Below, piece after piece: positions 47,040 to 56,897 of a stretch of DNA of 64,000 nt. How positions within the stretch are numbered: the stretch's first letter is position 1; each line of letters begins with the position of its first letter. Both the position numbers and the translations under genes were made by a program. Origin of the DNA: BJGV01 sp964196335 (GTDB taxonomy: Bacteria; Pseudomonadota; Gammaproteobacteria; Burkholderiales; Nitrosomonadaceae); NCBI GenBank assembly GCA_965238155.1, contig OZ250175.1, positions 1,302,001-1,366,000 of the forward strand, given 5' to 3'. Below the pieces are notes generated by a model. That model searched no databases, had not been told where the DNA came from, and was given only the letters and a program-made list of their open reading frames with translations.

Positions 47040-48422
47040 CTACCAATCTTCCATCATTTTCGGATTATGCTCTAAAGGGTCGATATTATTTGTAACTAAA
47101 TCACGTAGCGATATATCCCCGACAGACGACTCAATAGCCCGTTGTACCTGATCTAGTACCTGCTCTACTGGTTGTGGAACCGGCAATGTTTCAGGTGACA
47201 GAAGACGTTCTTCTCCGGCAATACGCATGGTATTCAGTACCTGTGTTACGGTGACTAATGAAGGATCACGTGCTGGCAGATAGGCTGGCGGATCATCACC
47301 ATTCTGCACAATAAATTCCTGGCGTTCCAGAGCATCAAGTACTGTCTGAAGAACGTGTACTGGCACCCCGAGTAAGCGTTTAAATTCAGTTGCTGAGGGC
47401 ATTGATTTGCCATCAAGAAACTTGCCTGCTACTAAACACATAATTGAAAGTGCAATGCGCTCGCGCATCCGATTACTCAACCGGTCACTTAGTCTTGGTT
47501 TTCCATCTCTGAAATACAGATATTCCTGATGCTGAACATAGAATGCAACACTAGCTCCAAATAACAGAATAAGCCAGCATAAGTAAAGCCAAATCATAAA
47601 AAGTATCAGAATTGCCAGGCTTGAATAGACTGCAGCATAATTATTTGATGATGCTACAAAGGTTGCAAATATCCATCCCGCGGTTTGCCAGGCAATCCCG
47701 CTAACCAGGCCACCAATCAGTGCCGGCGTAAATCGTACCCGCGTATTAGGAATAAATATATATACAAAAGTAAAAAATGAACTTACAAGTAAATAAGGCA
47801 CAAGCTTACTTATCATTTTTACAGTATCGTCTAGTATCCCAATTTCCATCATGCCACGCATCGCATCATGGTTCATTACTGTTGCAGTAATACCAAGTGC
47901 AGAGAACACCAGAACTGGCCCGATCATGATTACACTAAGATAACGGACAACTCTTTCACCAATACGCCTCGGATTTTGAATATGCCAGATATAATTTAAT
48001 GACTGTTCAATCTTCTGCATCAACGAAATTGCGGTATATAGAAGTAATGCCAACCCAACTGCACCAAGGACACCGACATTCATATTTTCGATGAACTGCA
48101 CGATATTAGCTGCTATGTCCTTACCCTCTTCTCCAAGAGGCTCAAGAAATGTTAGTAGCATCGGCTGAATCTTATTATGAACACCAAATGCTTTTAATAC
48201 TGAGAAACATAACGCAAGTAATGGCACGATTGAGAGCAACGTCGTGTATACCAGGCTCATTGCACGCAATGTGAGTTGACCACGCACAATATCTTGTGCA
48301 AGTATTAGTATGGTCCGCAGGATCCTTATCCCATACAACTTCCAGGCTGATTGCGGACCTGTTTGTTCCTCCCAGACAAATTTCCGGAAGCGACTTAGCA
48401 TATCTGTAGAGAGAATTTTCAT
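47040..48422 (-). CDS. YihY/BrkB family membrane protein
   Basis: A 460-residue inner-membrane protein with six helices in the first 300 residues (LVYTTLLSIVPLLALCFSV, LTATLFSA-like helices, LYLCWLILLFGASVAFY). It is in the family once called ribonuclease BN, a name now known to be wrong for these proteins. The C-terminal 160 residues are cytoplasmic with a winged-helix-like part (SATEFKRLLGVPVHVLQTVLDAL). Function is unknown. It converges with rmuC. Confidence 0.85.
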   Translation of the reverse strand: MKILSTDMLSRFRKFVWEEQTGPQSAWKLYGIRILRTILILAQDIVRGQLTLRAMSLVYTTLLSIVPLLALCFSVLKAFGVHNKIQPMLLTFLEPLGEEGKDIAANIVQFIENMNVGVLGAVGLALLLYTAISLMQKIEQSLNYIWHIQNPRRIGERVVRYLSVIMIGPVLVFSALGITATVMNHDAMRGMMEIGILDDTVKMISKLVPYLLVSSFFTFVYIFIPNTRVRFTPALIGGLVSGIAWQTAGWIFATFVASSNNYAAVYSSLAILILFMIWLYLCWLILLFGASVAFYVQHQEYLYFRDGKPRLSDRLSNRMRERIALSIMCLVAGKFLDGKSMPSATEFKRLLGVPVHVLQTVLDALERQEFIVQNGDDPPAYLPARDPSLVTVTQVLNTMRIAGEERLLSPETLPVPQPVEQVLDQVQRAIESSVGDISLRDLVTNNIDPLEHNPKMMEDW

Positions 48423-48477
48423 TCAGTAATTACCAATTTCAGTTAAAACATAGTTCTTTTGATTATTATCATGTACC

Positions 48478-48732
48478 TTATGTTGCTTTTTTAGTACCGG
48501 GAATTTCTTTATCACAATGTATACAAACTGTTGAAGTTATGTAATTTAGTTTTTTACAAAATGGGCATGCTATTCTCTTTCCTTTGCTAATAAACACAAG
48601 AATAACCCCGAGTGGGCCAAGTATCAGGCCATAAAAAAAAGCACTGACCCCCGTTTCCTTACGGGAGCCAATAATTGCGGCGGTAATTACACAGACTAGC
48701 CACAATATAATCCATATATGAATCAATTCCAC
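48478..48732 (-). CDS. Small membrane protein with zinc ribbon
   Basis: An 84-residue protein with two membrane helices (IWIILWLVCVITAAIIG and FYGLILGPLGVILVFI) and a C-terminal zinc ribbon with two CXXC pairs (ACPFCKKLN, VCIHCDKE). Such proteins occur widely without known roles. AGGAGG lies about eight bases before the ATG on the minus strand. Confidence 0.7.
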   Translation of the reverse strand: MELIHIWIILWLVCVITAAIIGSRKETGVSAFFYGLILGPLGVILVFISKGKRIACPFCKKLNYITSTVCIHCDKEIPGTKKAT

Positions 48733-48992
48733 AAGAACCTCCTTTATTCTTTTTCACCCAATATATTGATATTAATTGGAATAATACAATAATCATTTTA
48801 TCAGTTCTGTAATCCGAATCTACAATGATTCATATTAATACTGATAATTAAGTATGATCCGGACAAAACTCTTCAAAATTTTGAATAAAGTGTAACCAGA
48901 CTGTCCAAAATACGTATTATTACTAGTACCAATAGTATTTACATCTTCCGGTGTGCCATAACAGCAATTTTTATAATTATCCAGGATAAGGT

Positions 48993-49976
48993 ATGCATGC
49001 CACCCTGCCACTGCTACAAGCGACAAAGTTTCCGGACCTAAATCGTGACCAGCTCATAACTCTTCAGATTAACCTTGGTTATCGCTGTAATCAGTCCTGC
49101 GTACACTGTCATGTCAATGCGGGACCAACACGTAGTGAAATGATGGATAGTGAAACACTTATGCTTATCCCGGAGGTACTTGCAGCCAGGAACATTACAA
49201 CACTTGATCTAACTGGTGGTGCTCCTGAATTACATGAGGGATTCAGATTGCTGGTAAGGGAAGCCGGTGCCTTAGGAGTCAGAGTTATTGATCGTTGTAA
49301 TCTAACAATTCTATATGAGCCTGGTCAGGATGATTTGGCCATATTTCTGGCCAGACAACAGGTAGAAATTATTGCCTCACTTCCCTGTTATTCCATTGCA
49401 GATGTTGATAAACAACGTGGGGAAGGTGTTTTTGACAAAAGTATTCTTGCTTTACAAAAACTAAATTTGCTCGGCTATGGCCGTAAAGACACAGGACTGA
49501 TACTCAATCTGGCATATAACCCACAAGGCCCTTTATTACCTCCTGATCAGACTAAGCTGCAATCTATTTATAAAAAAGAGTTATATGAAAACTTCGGTAT
49601 TATATTTAACAAGCTGTTTACTATAACTAATATGCCCATACAACGTTTTGGTTCTACATTGATTTCAAAAGGTCAGTTTAATGACTACATGCGATTACTA
49701 AAAGATAATTTCACAGAAGTAAATTATTCAAACGTAATGTGTCGCACCCTTATCAGCGTTGACTGGAAAGGTTATTTATACGACTGTGATTTTAATCAGC
49801 AATTAGGACTAGAGTTAAGCATGGACGGGCAATCAACAGAAAGATTAAAAAGAAAACCTCATTTACGTGATTTATTAAATGAAGATCCGTTTGGCCGGGC
49901 AATTCGGGTGGCTGATCACTGCTACGGTTGTACTGCTGGTCAAGGTAGTAGCTGTAGTGGCACATTACAGAAGTAA
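48993..49976 (+). CDS. arsS: ArsS, arsenosugar biosynthesis radical SAM protein
   Basis: The 327-residue protein has the radical SAM cysteines Cys32, Cys36 and Cys39 in RCNQSCVHC and the Cys-rich C-terminal domain (CDFNQQLGL, CYGCTAGQGSSCSG) typical of the TIGR04167 family. ArsS uses SAM to form the 5'-deoxyadenosyl-arsenic bond from dimethylarsenite, the committed step to arsenosugars. In related proteins one C-terminal Cys is selenocysteine; here all are Cys codons. It heads the seven-gene arsenosugar cluster. Confidence 0.9.
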   Translation: MHATLPLLQATKFPDLNRDQLITLQINLGYRCNQSCVHCHVNAGPTRSEMMDSETLMLIPEVLAARNITTLDLTGGAPELHEGFRLLVREAGALGVRVIDRCNLTILYEPGQDDLAIFLARQQVEIIASLPCYSIADVDKQRGEGVFDKSILALQKLNLLGYGRKDTGLILNLAYNPQGPLLPPDQTKLQSIYKKELYENFGIIFNKLFTITNMPIQRFGSTLISKGQFNDYMRLLKDNFTEVNYSNVMCRTLISVDWKGYLYDCDFNQQLGLELSMDGQSTERLKRKPHLRDLLNEDPFGRAIRVADHCYGCTAGQGSSCSGTLQK

Positions 49977-49985
49977 AACCAGGTA

Positions 49986-52129
49986 ATGAGAAAACCGATA
50001 ATTCTTCTTCTAATATGCCTGATATCAATTTTTTTTGCATTGGATCTGGACTCATATCTGTCCTTCGAAAATCTTAAATCCGGTTTAGGACAATTTGAAA
50101 CGTGGCGCATAGATTCACCGGTACTGACAGGGCTAATTTTTTTCTCACTTTATGTTGCGGTTGCTGCACTTTCTTTACCAGGTGCTGCAGCAATGACTCT
50201 TGCAGCCGGTGCTTTGTTTGGCCTGTTGTGGGGAACAATAATTGTGTCATTTGCCTCCAGTATCGGTGCCACACTTGCATTTCTAGTCTCGCGCTATCTG
50301 TTTCGTGATGCTATTCAGAGGCGCTTTGGAGATCGACTACGTACCATTAATAATGGTATTGCCAAAGACGGTAAATTCTATCTGTTTACCCTTCGTCTCA
50401 TGCCACTATTCCCTTTTTTTATCGTTAATCTTTTAATGGGATTAACTCCAATTCGTACGGTTAGTTATTATTGGGTAAGTCAGGTCGGAATGCTTGCCGG
50501 CACACTTGTTTTCGTAAATGCCGGTACACATTTAGCTAAAATATCAGGGCTTGACAGTATCATCTCACCCGGGCTGCTGGTTTCATTTACCTTATTAGGA
50601 GTGTTCCCATTATTTGCCAAATGGTTTTTACATTCTCTACAACGCAGGCGAGTCTATGCAAAATGGAAACGACCAAAAAACTTTGACCGGAACCTGATTG
50701 TAATCGGGGCCGGAGCTGCTGGGTTGGTTACTGCTTATATTGGTGCTGCTGTTAAGGCAAAAGTAACCTTAATTGAAACGCAAAAAATGGGGGGGATTGT
50801 CTCAATTACGGATGTGTCCCAAGTAAGACATTAATTAAATCGGCCCGTATAAGACATCAATTAAGCCATGGAGACAATTACGGCCTAAAGGCTAAAGTAC
50901 CAGAATTTAATTTTAAGGAGGTAATGGCACGTGTACATGAGGTAATCCGTACCATAGCACCACACGATAGTGCCGAACGCTATACAAAATTAGGAGTGGA
51001 GGTATTAAAAGGTTATGCATACATCAAAGATCCCTGGACTGTTGAGATAAGTCTCCATATAGGAGGTATACAACGTTTAACTACGAGGAATATTGTAATT
51101 GCCACAGGCGCAAAACCAGTCGTACCAAACTTGCCGGGTTTAGATAAAGTTGATTACGTCACCAGTGACACTCTTTGGGATAAGTTTGCAAAAAAAGACT
51201 CACTACCATCACGATTAATTGTACTTGGCGGAGGACCGATTGGTTGTGAGCTGGCTCAGAGCTTTGCCCGCTTAGGATCCACAGTTACACAAATTGAAAT
51301 GGCTTCACGAATTATGGCTCATGAAGACGAGGAGGTCTCTGAAATTGTACAGTCTTCGCTTGAGCGAGATGGCGTACACATACTTACAGATTATAGAGCC
51401 CTAAGTTGTGAACGTGACGGAGATCATAAGTTTATTACTGTTACTCATGATGGTACAGAGCAGCGCATCGAATTTGATGAATTACTATGTTCTGTTGGAC
51501 GTAAAGCACAGATAACGGGATATGGCCTAGAAGAATTAGGTATTGAAACACAAAATACAGTAGTAACTAACGAATACCTGGAAACACTCTACCCTAATAT
51601 TTTTGCAGCTGGTGATGTGGCCGGCCCATTCCAGTTTACCCATACCGCATCACACCAGGCATGGTATGCAGCAGTGAATGCACTCTTTGGGGACTTTAAA
51701 AAATTTAAGGTGGATTATTCGATTATTCCCAGAGCCACATTTGTTGATCCTGAAGTTGCCAGAGTAGGACTTAATGAACAGGAAGCTAAAAAACAAGGTG
51801 TGCCATATGAAACCACCAGATATAAATTTGATGAACTTGATCGCGCAGTTACTGATAGCTCGACACATGGATTCGTTAAAGTGCTGACAACGCCTGGTAA
51901 AGATCATATTCTGGGTGCAACTATTGTAGGTGAACATGCAGGAGATTTACTGGCTGAATTTGTTTTAGCAATGAAATACAGATTAGGGCTTTCAAAGATT
52001 CTGAGTACTATCCATATTTACCCGACATTAGCTGAAGCAAATAAAAATGTCGCGGGTATATGGAAAATAAAACATACTCCACAGCGTTTATTGATGTGGT
52101 TATTCCGATATCACACCTGGAAAAGATAG
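49986..52129 (+). pseudogene. TVP38/TMEM64 membrane domain fused to mercuric-reductase-like flavoprotein, one frameshift
   Basis: The N-terminal 220 residues form a TVP38/TMEM64 (SNARE-associated) membrane domain; then a mercuric reductase-like FAD domain starts at VIGAGAAGLVTAY. At KMGG the frame breaks: six G at 50791-50796, where seven would give MGGDCLNYGCVPSK and an open frame to 52129 (714 residues). The redox-active pair is Cys in DCLNYGCVPSK; an NAD domain (LGGGPIGCELA) and a dimerisation domain follow. The same fusion occurs in arsenosugar clusters. As written the product ends at 50834 without its active site. Confidence 0.85.
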
Positions 52130-52152
52130 CAGACTATATATCTTCAATCTTT

Positions 52153-52828
52153 ATGAAATTATCGATAATCATACCTATTTTAAATGAAGCCAGCAGGATT
52201 CCTCAGTTACTTGAAAAGTTAAAGCAACTTGAGCAGAGCAACTGCGAAATTATTATTGTTGACGGAGGCAGCAAGGACGCTTCAGTTGAAATAGCAGAAC
52301 ATGCCGGATTTAGGGTAGAAAAAACCACCCGTGGCCGTGCCCACCAAATGAATACAGGTGCGAAGCGAGCTACCGGTTCGGTTTTATTATTCCTGCATGC
52401 TGACACACAACTTCCGGATACCGTAGATTTACTGGTTAAGAAAACATTTTCTGACAATCCATTGTCTTGTTGGGGGTACTTTCTGGTTCGTATAGCCGGA
52501 CATTCAAAGGTACTTTATATAGTCGGATTTATGATGAACCTACGTTCACACTTAACGAATATTGTTACCGGAGATCAGGTTATATTTGTGAAAAAAAGAT
52601 TTTCTAAAAGCCGGTTGTTTCCCGGAACAATTATTGATGGAAGATATTGAATTATCAAAAAAACTACGCACGCTTTCACGTCCCGGTTGTATTAATTGCC
52701 ATGTCATAACTTCAGGGCGTCGCTGGGAGTTACATGGAGTCTGGCGCACTATTTTTCTTATGTGGCGACTTCGTTGGGATTACTGGCGGGGTATTCCGGC
52801 CAACCAGCTGGAGGGAAGATATCAATGA
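52153..52828 (+). pseudogene. Arsenosugar glycosyltransferase (TIGR04283 type), one frameshift
   Basis: A GT-A family 2 glycosyltransferase starts MKLSIIIPILNEASRIPQLL, with EIIIVDGGSKDAS and the DXD-like HADTQLP. The frame breaks in seven A at 52591-52597; six would give VKKDFLKAGCFPEQLLMEDIE and an open frame to 52828 (224 residues), the normal family length. The stop overlaps the next start (ATGA). The family is tied to arsenosugar synthesis. As written, the product loses its last 70 residues and is likely inactive. Confidence 0.85.
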
Positions 52829-53451
52829 GACCAGTTCGTATAATAATTTTTACCAAGGCGGCACAACCAGGGTTTACTAAGACGCGCCTTATACCTGCCC
52901 TTGGAAAACAAGGGGCGGCTGACCTGGCAAAACGAATGCTAACGCATACATTAAACCAGTCCCTGGAAGCCAACGTGGGTTCTGTTGAAATATGTGTTAC
53001 CCCGCCACCAACAGATGCAATCTGGCAGGATTTTGCAATATCAGATGAACTGGAATACTCAGATCAGGGTAAGGGAGATTTAGGAGAACGACTGTCACGT
53101 GTTACTCGACGTGTTATTGATAATGGTGAGTCGGTCTTACTAATAGGAACGGATTGTATCCAACTAACTGCAACTCATCTGCAGCAAGCTAAAGACAGCC
53201 TACGTTATTTTGATTCAATATTGATACCTGCAACTGATGGTGGTTATGTATTACTTGGTCTGAATTTTTTTCATCCTTCTTTATTTGAATCTGTTAAATG
53301 GAGCACTGGTACTGTTTGTGCTGAAACAATTGACCGACTGAAAAAATTAGGCCGCTCGGTACGAAACTTTCCTAGTATGCACGATATTGATGAGCCAGGA
53401 GACCTGAAGTTCTTGCCCGGTACATGGAAGGAGGTGGAATATGCTGATTAA
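52825..53451 (+). CDS. Arsenosugar glycosyltransferase-like protein (DUF2064/TIGR04282)
   Basis: The 208-residue protein has the DUF2064 nucleotidyl/glycosyltransferase fold: IIFTKAAQPGFTKTRL at the start, LLIGTDCIQL, PATDGGYVLLGL and a C-terminal DIDEPGDL. TIGR04282 proteins sit next to TIGR04283 in arsenosugar loci and are thought to help add the sugar or its aglycone. ATG at 52825 has GGAGGG nine bases upstream and overlaps the previous stop. Confidence 0.85.
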   Translation: MRPVRIIIFTKAAQPGFTKTRLIPALGKQGAADLAKRMLTHTLNQSLEANVGSVEICVTPPPTDAIWQDFAISDELEYSDQGKGDLGERLSRVTRRVIDNGESVLLIGTDCIQLTATHLQQAKDSLRYFDSILIPATDGGYVLLGLNFFHPSLFESVKWSTGTVCAETIDRLKKLGRSVRNFPSMHDIDEPGDLKFLPGTWKEVEYAD

Positions 53452-54184
53452 ATGGATAGTAGTGGTATTAAGTTTACTGAGTATGAACACTTCAGCACAA
53501 AACATAATCAATTATGCAGGTAACTTTATTTCTAATAGTGATGCCACTCCCCCTGCTCCCTGGCAGGTAATTCAATTTGATAAAAGTATACCTTCCACGC
53601 AGTATCAGATAACTACCTGGGACAATATAGTCGCAGTAGAAGCCAGAGCTAACGCCAGTATGTCCTTATTAGCAAGGCCGGTTTCAGTCGATCTTAGGCA
53701 CACTCCTGTTTTATGCTGGCGTTGGAGGATTGATGCACCACTTAAAACTGCAAATATGGCAACCAAAGCAGGTGATGACTATGCAGCACGAATATACCTT
53801 GCATTCAGTTTGCCTCCGGAGACAATCGATTTCATCACCAAAGCTAAACTTAAGATAGCACGTAGCCTTTACGGAGAACATGTTCCGGACATTGCACTTA
53901 ATTATGTCTGGGACAATCGCTATCCTGTTGGTACCCAACGATCTAACGCATACACCGAACGCGCACAGATGATGGTGTTACGTTCAGGATCCGGATATGC
54001 CGGAGCATGGGTGACAGAACGGCGAAACATAGAAAGCGATGCAATACAAATTCTCAATATTGATCGATTCAGACTAAACCTGCTTGCTGTAGCAGCTGAT
54101 ACTGATAATACCGGTGAGTATGCTCATGCTGGTTTTGCCGATTTACACTTTGTGCCTAAAAATACAAAGTGTAATTTTCCATAA
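53441..54184 (+). CDS. DUF3047 family secreted protein
   Basis: The 247-residue protein has a signal peptide (IVVVLSLLSMNTSA) and a single DUF3047 domain (LCWRWRIDAPLKTANMATKAGDDYAARIYLAF, NYVWDNRYPVGTQRSNAYTERAQMMVLRSG, WVTERRNI). Its function is unknown, but it is found in arsenosugar loci and overlaps the DUF2064 gene by 11 bases here. A periplasmic protein in a pathway that is otherwise cytoplasmic suggests a part in export or cell-envelope placement of the product. Confidence 0.85.
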   Translation: MLIKWIVVVLSLLSMNTSAQNIINYAGNFISNSDATPPAPWQVIQFDKSIPSTQYQITTWDNIVAVEARANASMSLLARPVSVDLRHTPVLCWRWRIDAPLKTANMATKAGDDYAARIYLAFSLPPETIDFITKAKLKIARSLYGEHVPDIALNYVWDNRYPVGTQRSNAYTERAQMMVLRSGSGYAGAWVTERRNIESDAIQILNIDRFRLNLLAVAADTDNTGEYAHAGFADLHFVPKNTKCNFP

Positions 54185-54238
54185 TTAATTAATGTGAAGA
54201 ATTGATAACATCATTTTGTAATTATCAGGAGAACAACT

Positions 54239-55279
54239 ATGTATGAAATTGTTCAGGATTATTACGGTAATCAACTAAAGCATACAGATGATCTGAAAAC
54301 TAACGCATGCTGCGACACCAACCAGATCCCTTCATGGCTAAAACCACTTCTTTCACGAATTCATCCGGAAATACTTTCACGCTATTATGGTTGCGGACTG
54401 ATCTGCCCTCCTCTGCTTGAAGGCTGCCGGATACTGGATCTTGGCTGTGGATCAGGGCGGGATGTTTATTTATTATCTCAACTTGCAGGTGCATCGGGAG
54501 AAGTGATAGGTGTTGATATGACCGATGAGCAGCTTACTGTTGCTAAAAAATATCATGACTTCCATTCAGAAATTATTGGTTATAAAAATATAAGTTTTCT
54601 GAAAGGCTATATAGAGCATCTGGATGAATTAAATCTGGAACCAAACAGCTTTGATGTAATTGTATCAAATTGTGTTGTAAACCTGTCACCGGATAAAGAT
54701 GCGGTACTAGACGGAATTCACCATTTACTTAAAGAGGGTGGCGAATTCTATTTCTCAGATGTGTACGCAGATCGACGAGTCCCAAATGCAGTGCGAAATG
54801 ATCCGGTACTCTATGGTGAGTGTCTTGGTGGTGCACTATATTGGAACGATTTCCTGCAGCTTGCGTATCACCATGGGTTTGCAGATCCACGATTAGTTAC
54901 AGATAAACCTTTATTAATTACAAATCCTGAATTGGCATTGCGTATTGGTAACCTTCGGTTCTTCTCTGCAACTTACCGGTTATTTAAATTAGAAGGACTG
55001 GAGGCTTCATGTGAGGACCATGGTCAGGCAGTAGTATATCGTGGCAATATTCCAGAGCATGCGGATCAGTTTATATTCGACAAACATCATAGTATAGAGA
55101 CAGGAAAGAAGTTTCCTGTATGTGGTAATACCTGGCGTATGTTACATGACACACGCTATGTAAATAATTTCGATTTTATAGGTGACTTCTCTGATCATTT
55201 GGGTATCTTTCCGGGCTGCGGCAGTAATATGCCATTCGACACAACAGCAGGGTCAAAAATAGCCTCAAAATGTTGCTGA
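54239..55279 (+). CDS. arsM: ArsM, arsenite S-adenosylmethionine methyltransferase
   Basis: A 346-residue SAM methyltransferase with motif I LDLGCGSGRDV. The arsenic-binding cysteines are present: Cys52 in YYGCG, Cys145 in SNCVVNLS and Cys195 in GECLGGAL, plus a CC pair at 24-25. These match the essential Cys of ArsM, which methylates As(III). The C-terminal 130 residues form the ArsM accessory domain. It supplies the dimethylarsenite used by ArsS. AGGAG lies ahead of the ATG. Confidence 0.93.
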   Translation: MYEIVQDYYGNQLKHTDDLKTNACCDTNQIPSWLKPLLSRIHPEILSRYYGCGLICPPLLEGCRILDLGCGSGRDVYLLSQLAGASGEVIGVDMTDEQLTVAKKYHDFHSEIIGYKNISFLKGYIEHLDELNLEPNSFDVIVSNCVVNLSPDKDAVLDGIHHLLKEGGEFYFSDVYADRRVPNAVRNDPVLYGECLGGALYWNDFLQLAYHHGFADPRLVTDKPLLITNPELALRIGNLRFFSATYRLFKLEGLEASCEDHGQAVVYRGNIPEHADQFIFDKHHSIETGKKFPVCGNTWRMLHDTRYVNNFDFIGDFSDHLGIFPGCGSNMPFDTTAGSKIASKCC

Positions 55280-55325
55280 CTATTTATCAGGTAATTCAGC
55301 AGGTCAAACCGAAAGGAATGAGAAA

Positions 55326-56411
55326 ATGGACTGGTTGTTAATTATAGCTGCTTTGTTTATTGCTTTTAGTAATGGTGCAAATGATAACTTCAAGGGCTTT
55401 GCTACTGTATGGGGGGCTAATACATTAAGCTATCGTCAGGCACTTTTCTTAGCAACTGCTGCAACAGTAGCAGGCAGTATCGCCTCATTAATTCTGGCTG
55501 GAGAACTTGTACAACATTTTTCCGGAAAGGGTCTTGTACCGGATATAGTGGCCAGCACACCATTATTTATTTTAAGCGTTGCAACCGGTGCCGCTGTAAC
55601 TATTTCTCTGGCTACAAAACTGGGACTACCAGTTTCTACTACTCATGCCTTAATTGGCGGCCTTATCGGGGCCGGACTGGCACAGAATGAAGGTATTGTA
55701 CATTTTGATAAGCTGGCCAATACTTTTATGTTACCTCTCATAGTCAGTCCAATAATAGCAGTCATAACTGGAATATTAGCTCACAGATTATTTCATATGG
55801 CTCCGATTGAAGCTGACAAAGATTGTGCCTGTCTGGTAACGCCCACACAAACATTGATCCCGGGTACAGATGGTACTTTAATCAGTCAATTTTCTGCACC
55901 CGGTATTATTCTGGCCAGTAATACTACCTGTAAGCCTATAAAAGCGCCTATCAGAGTCTTTATATCGCGTAGTATGGATCGTCTGCATATTTTGTCCGCA
56001 ATGACAATCTGTTTTGCGCGTGGGGTAAACGATACACCAAAATTAACCGCACTACTTCTCGCAGCGCACATACTACAGCCTACTACTTCTATTGCAGCGA
56101 TAGGTCTGGCAATGGCAGCAGGAGGATTGCTATTTGCAAAACGAGTTGCCAGAACAATGAGCAGGCGGATAACAAAAATGAATCATATACAAGGGTTAAC
56201 CGCTAATTTAATTACAGCATCTCTGGTACTGGTCGCCAGTAAATTTGGTTTACCTGTCTCAACAACACATGTTTCTGTTGGCTCCATTGTCGGAGTTGGT
56301 GCAGGTGCCGGAACACTTGATCGGAGCACTTTACGTAATATTTTACTATCCTGGGTAGGGACATTACCACTTGCAGCCGGGACTGCATGGCTATTAAGCT
56401 CAGTCATATAA
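55326..56411 (+). CDS. PiT-family inorganic phosphate transporter
   Basis: A 361-residue transporter with two inverted PiT repeats: the pair AFSNGANDNFKGFATVWG and CFARGVNDTPK, each followed by the GLPVSTTHAL/GLPVSTTHVS motif. There are about ten membrane helices. PiT proteins import phosphate with protons or sodium and can take in arsenate. In arsenosugar clusters it may adjust phosphate against arsenate or move a pathway substrate. It lies 46 bases after arsM. Confidence 0.9.
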   Translation: MDWLLIIAALFIAFSNGANDNFKGFATVWGANTLSYRQALFLATAATVAGSIASLILAGELVQHFSGKGLVPDIVASTPLFILSVATGAAVTISLATKLGLPVSTTHALIGGLIGAGLAQNEGIVHFDKLANTFMLPLIVSPIIAVITGILAHRLFHMAPIEADKDCACLVTPTQTLIPGTDGTLISQFSAPGIILASNTTCKPIKAPIRVFISRSMDRLHILSAMTICFARGVNDTPKLTALLLAAHILQPTTSIAAIGLAMAAGGLLFAKRVARTMSRRITKMNHIQGLTANLITASLVLVASKFGLPVSTTHVSVGSIVGVGAGAGTLDRSTLRNILLSWVGTLPLAAGTAWLLSSVI

Positions 56412-56465
56412 AAATCAAAGCATGTTCTTACAAATAAGGACAGAACTATAATTCGGAGAGCATCT

Positions 56466-56849
56466 ATGGAAATAACACTAAACCATACGATTATACCGTC
56501 ATACGACAAAGTCAAATCTGCCGAATTTTATACCAAAATATTCGGATTTAAGTATATTGGAAAATTTGCACGTTTTATTGTGGTAAGAGTAAATAAAACT
56601 CTTTGTTTAGATTTTGCCAATAGCGAAGAATTCGAACCTCATCACTATGCATTCAAAGTATCTGAACAAGACTTTGATACTATATTTGAACGCCTGAAAA
56701 TGGAAAATATCAAACATGGCAGCGGACCATATAGCCCGGAAAATATGAAGATAAACCATGATAATGGCGGACGAGGAGTCTACTTTCGTGATGCAAACGG
56801 GCATCTTTTAGAGATATTAACAACAGACTACAAAATTGAAGAATCATAG
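56466..56849 (+). CDS. VOC superfamily protein (glyoxalase fold)
   Basis: A 127-residue single-domain vicinal-oxygen-chelate protein (NHTIIPSYDKVKSAEFYTKIFGF, HHYAFKVSEQDFDTIFERL, GGRGVYFRDANGHLLEILT). The likely metal ligands are the first His, the His of HHYAFKV and the Glu of LLEILT. The substrate is unknown. It lacks the cysteine pair seen in the C-As lyase ArsI, so a role in organoarsenical breakdown is not supported, despite its place after the arsenosugar genes. Confidence 0.85.
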   Translation: MEITLNHTIIPSYDKVKSAEFYTKIFGFKYIGKFARFIVVRVNKTLCLDFANSEEFEPHHYAFKVSEQDFDTIFERLKMENIKHGSGPYSPENMKINHDNGGRGVYFRDANGHLLEILTTDYKIEES

Positions 56850-56897
56850 ATAAATCAATTTGTTCTTACATTCCCGGGGAGCCCCTGTTTTTGTCTG

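Noticed and set aside
48835..49026. Minus-strand 63-codon reading frame opposite the start of arsS
   Set aside because: No ribosome site, no family resemblance, and it overlaps the well-supported arsS start.
56466..56849. ArsI-type C-As lyase
   Set aside because: The VOC protein has no cysteine pair of the kind needed to bind trivalent arsenic.
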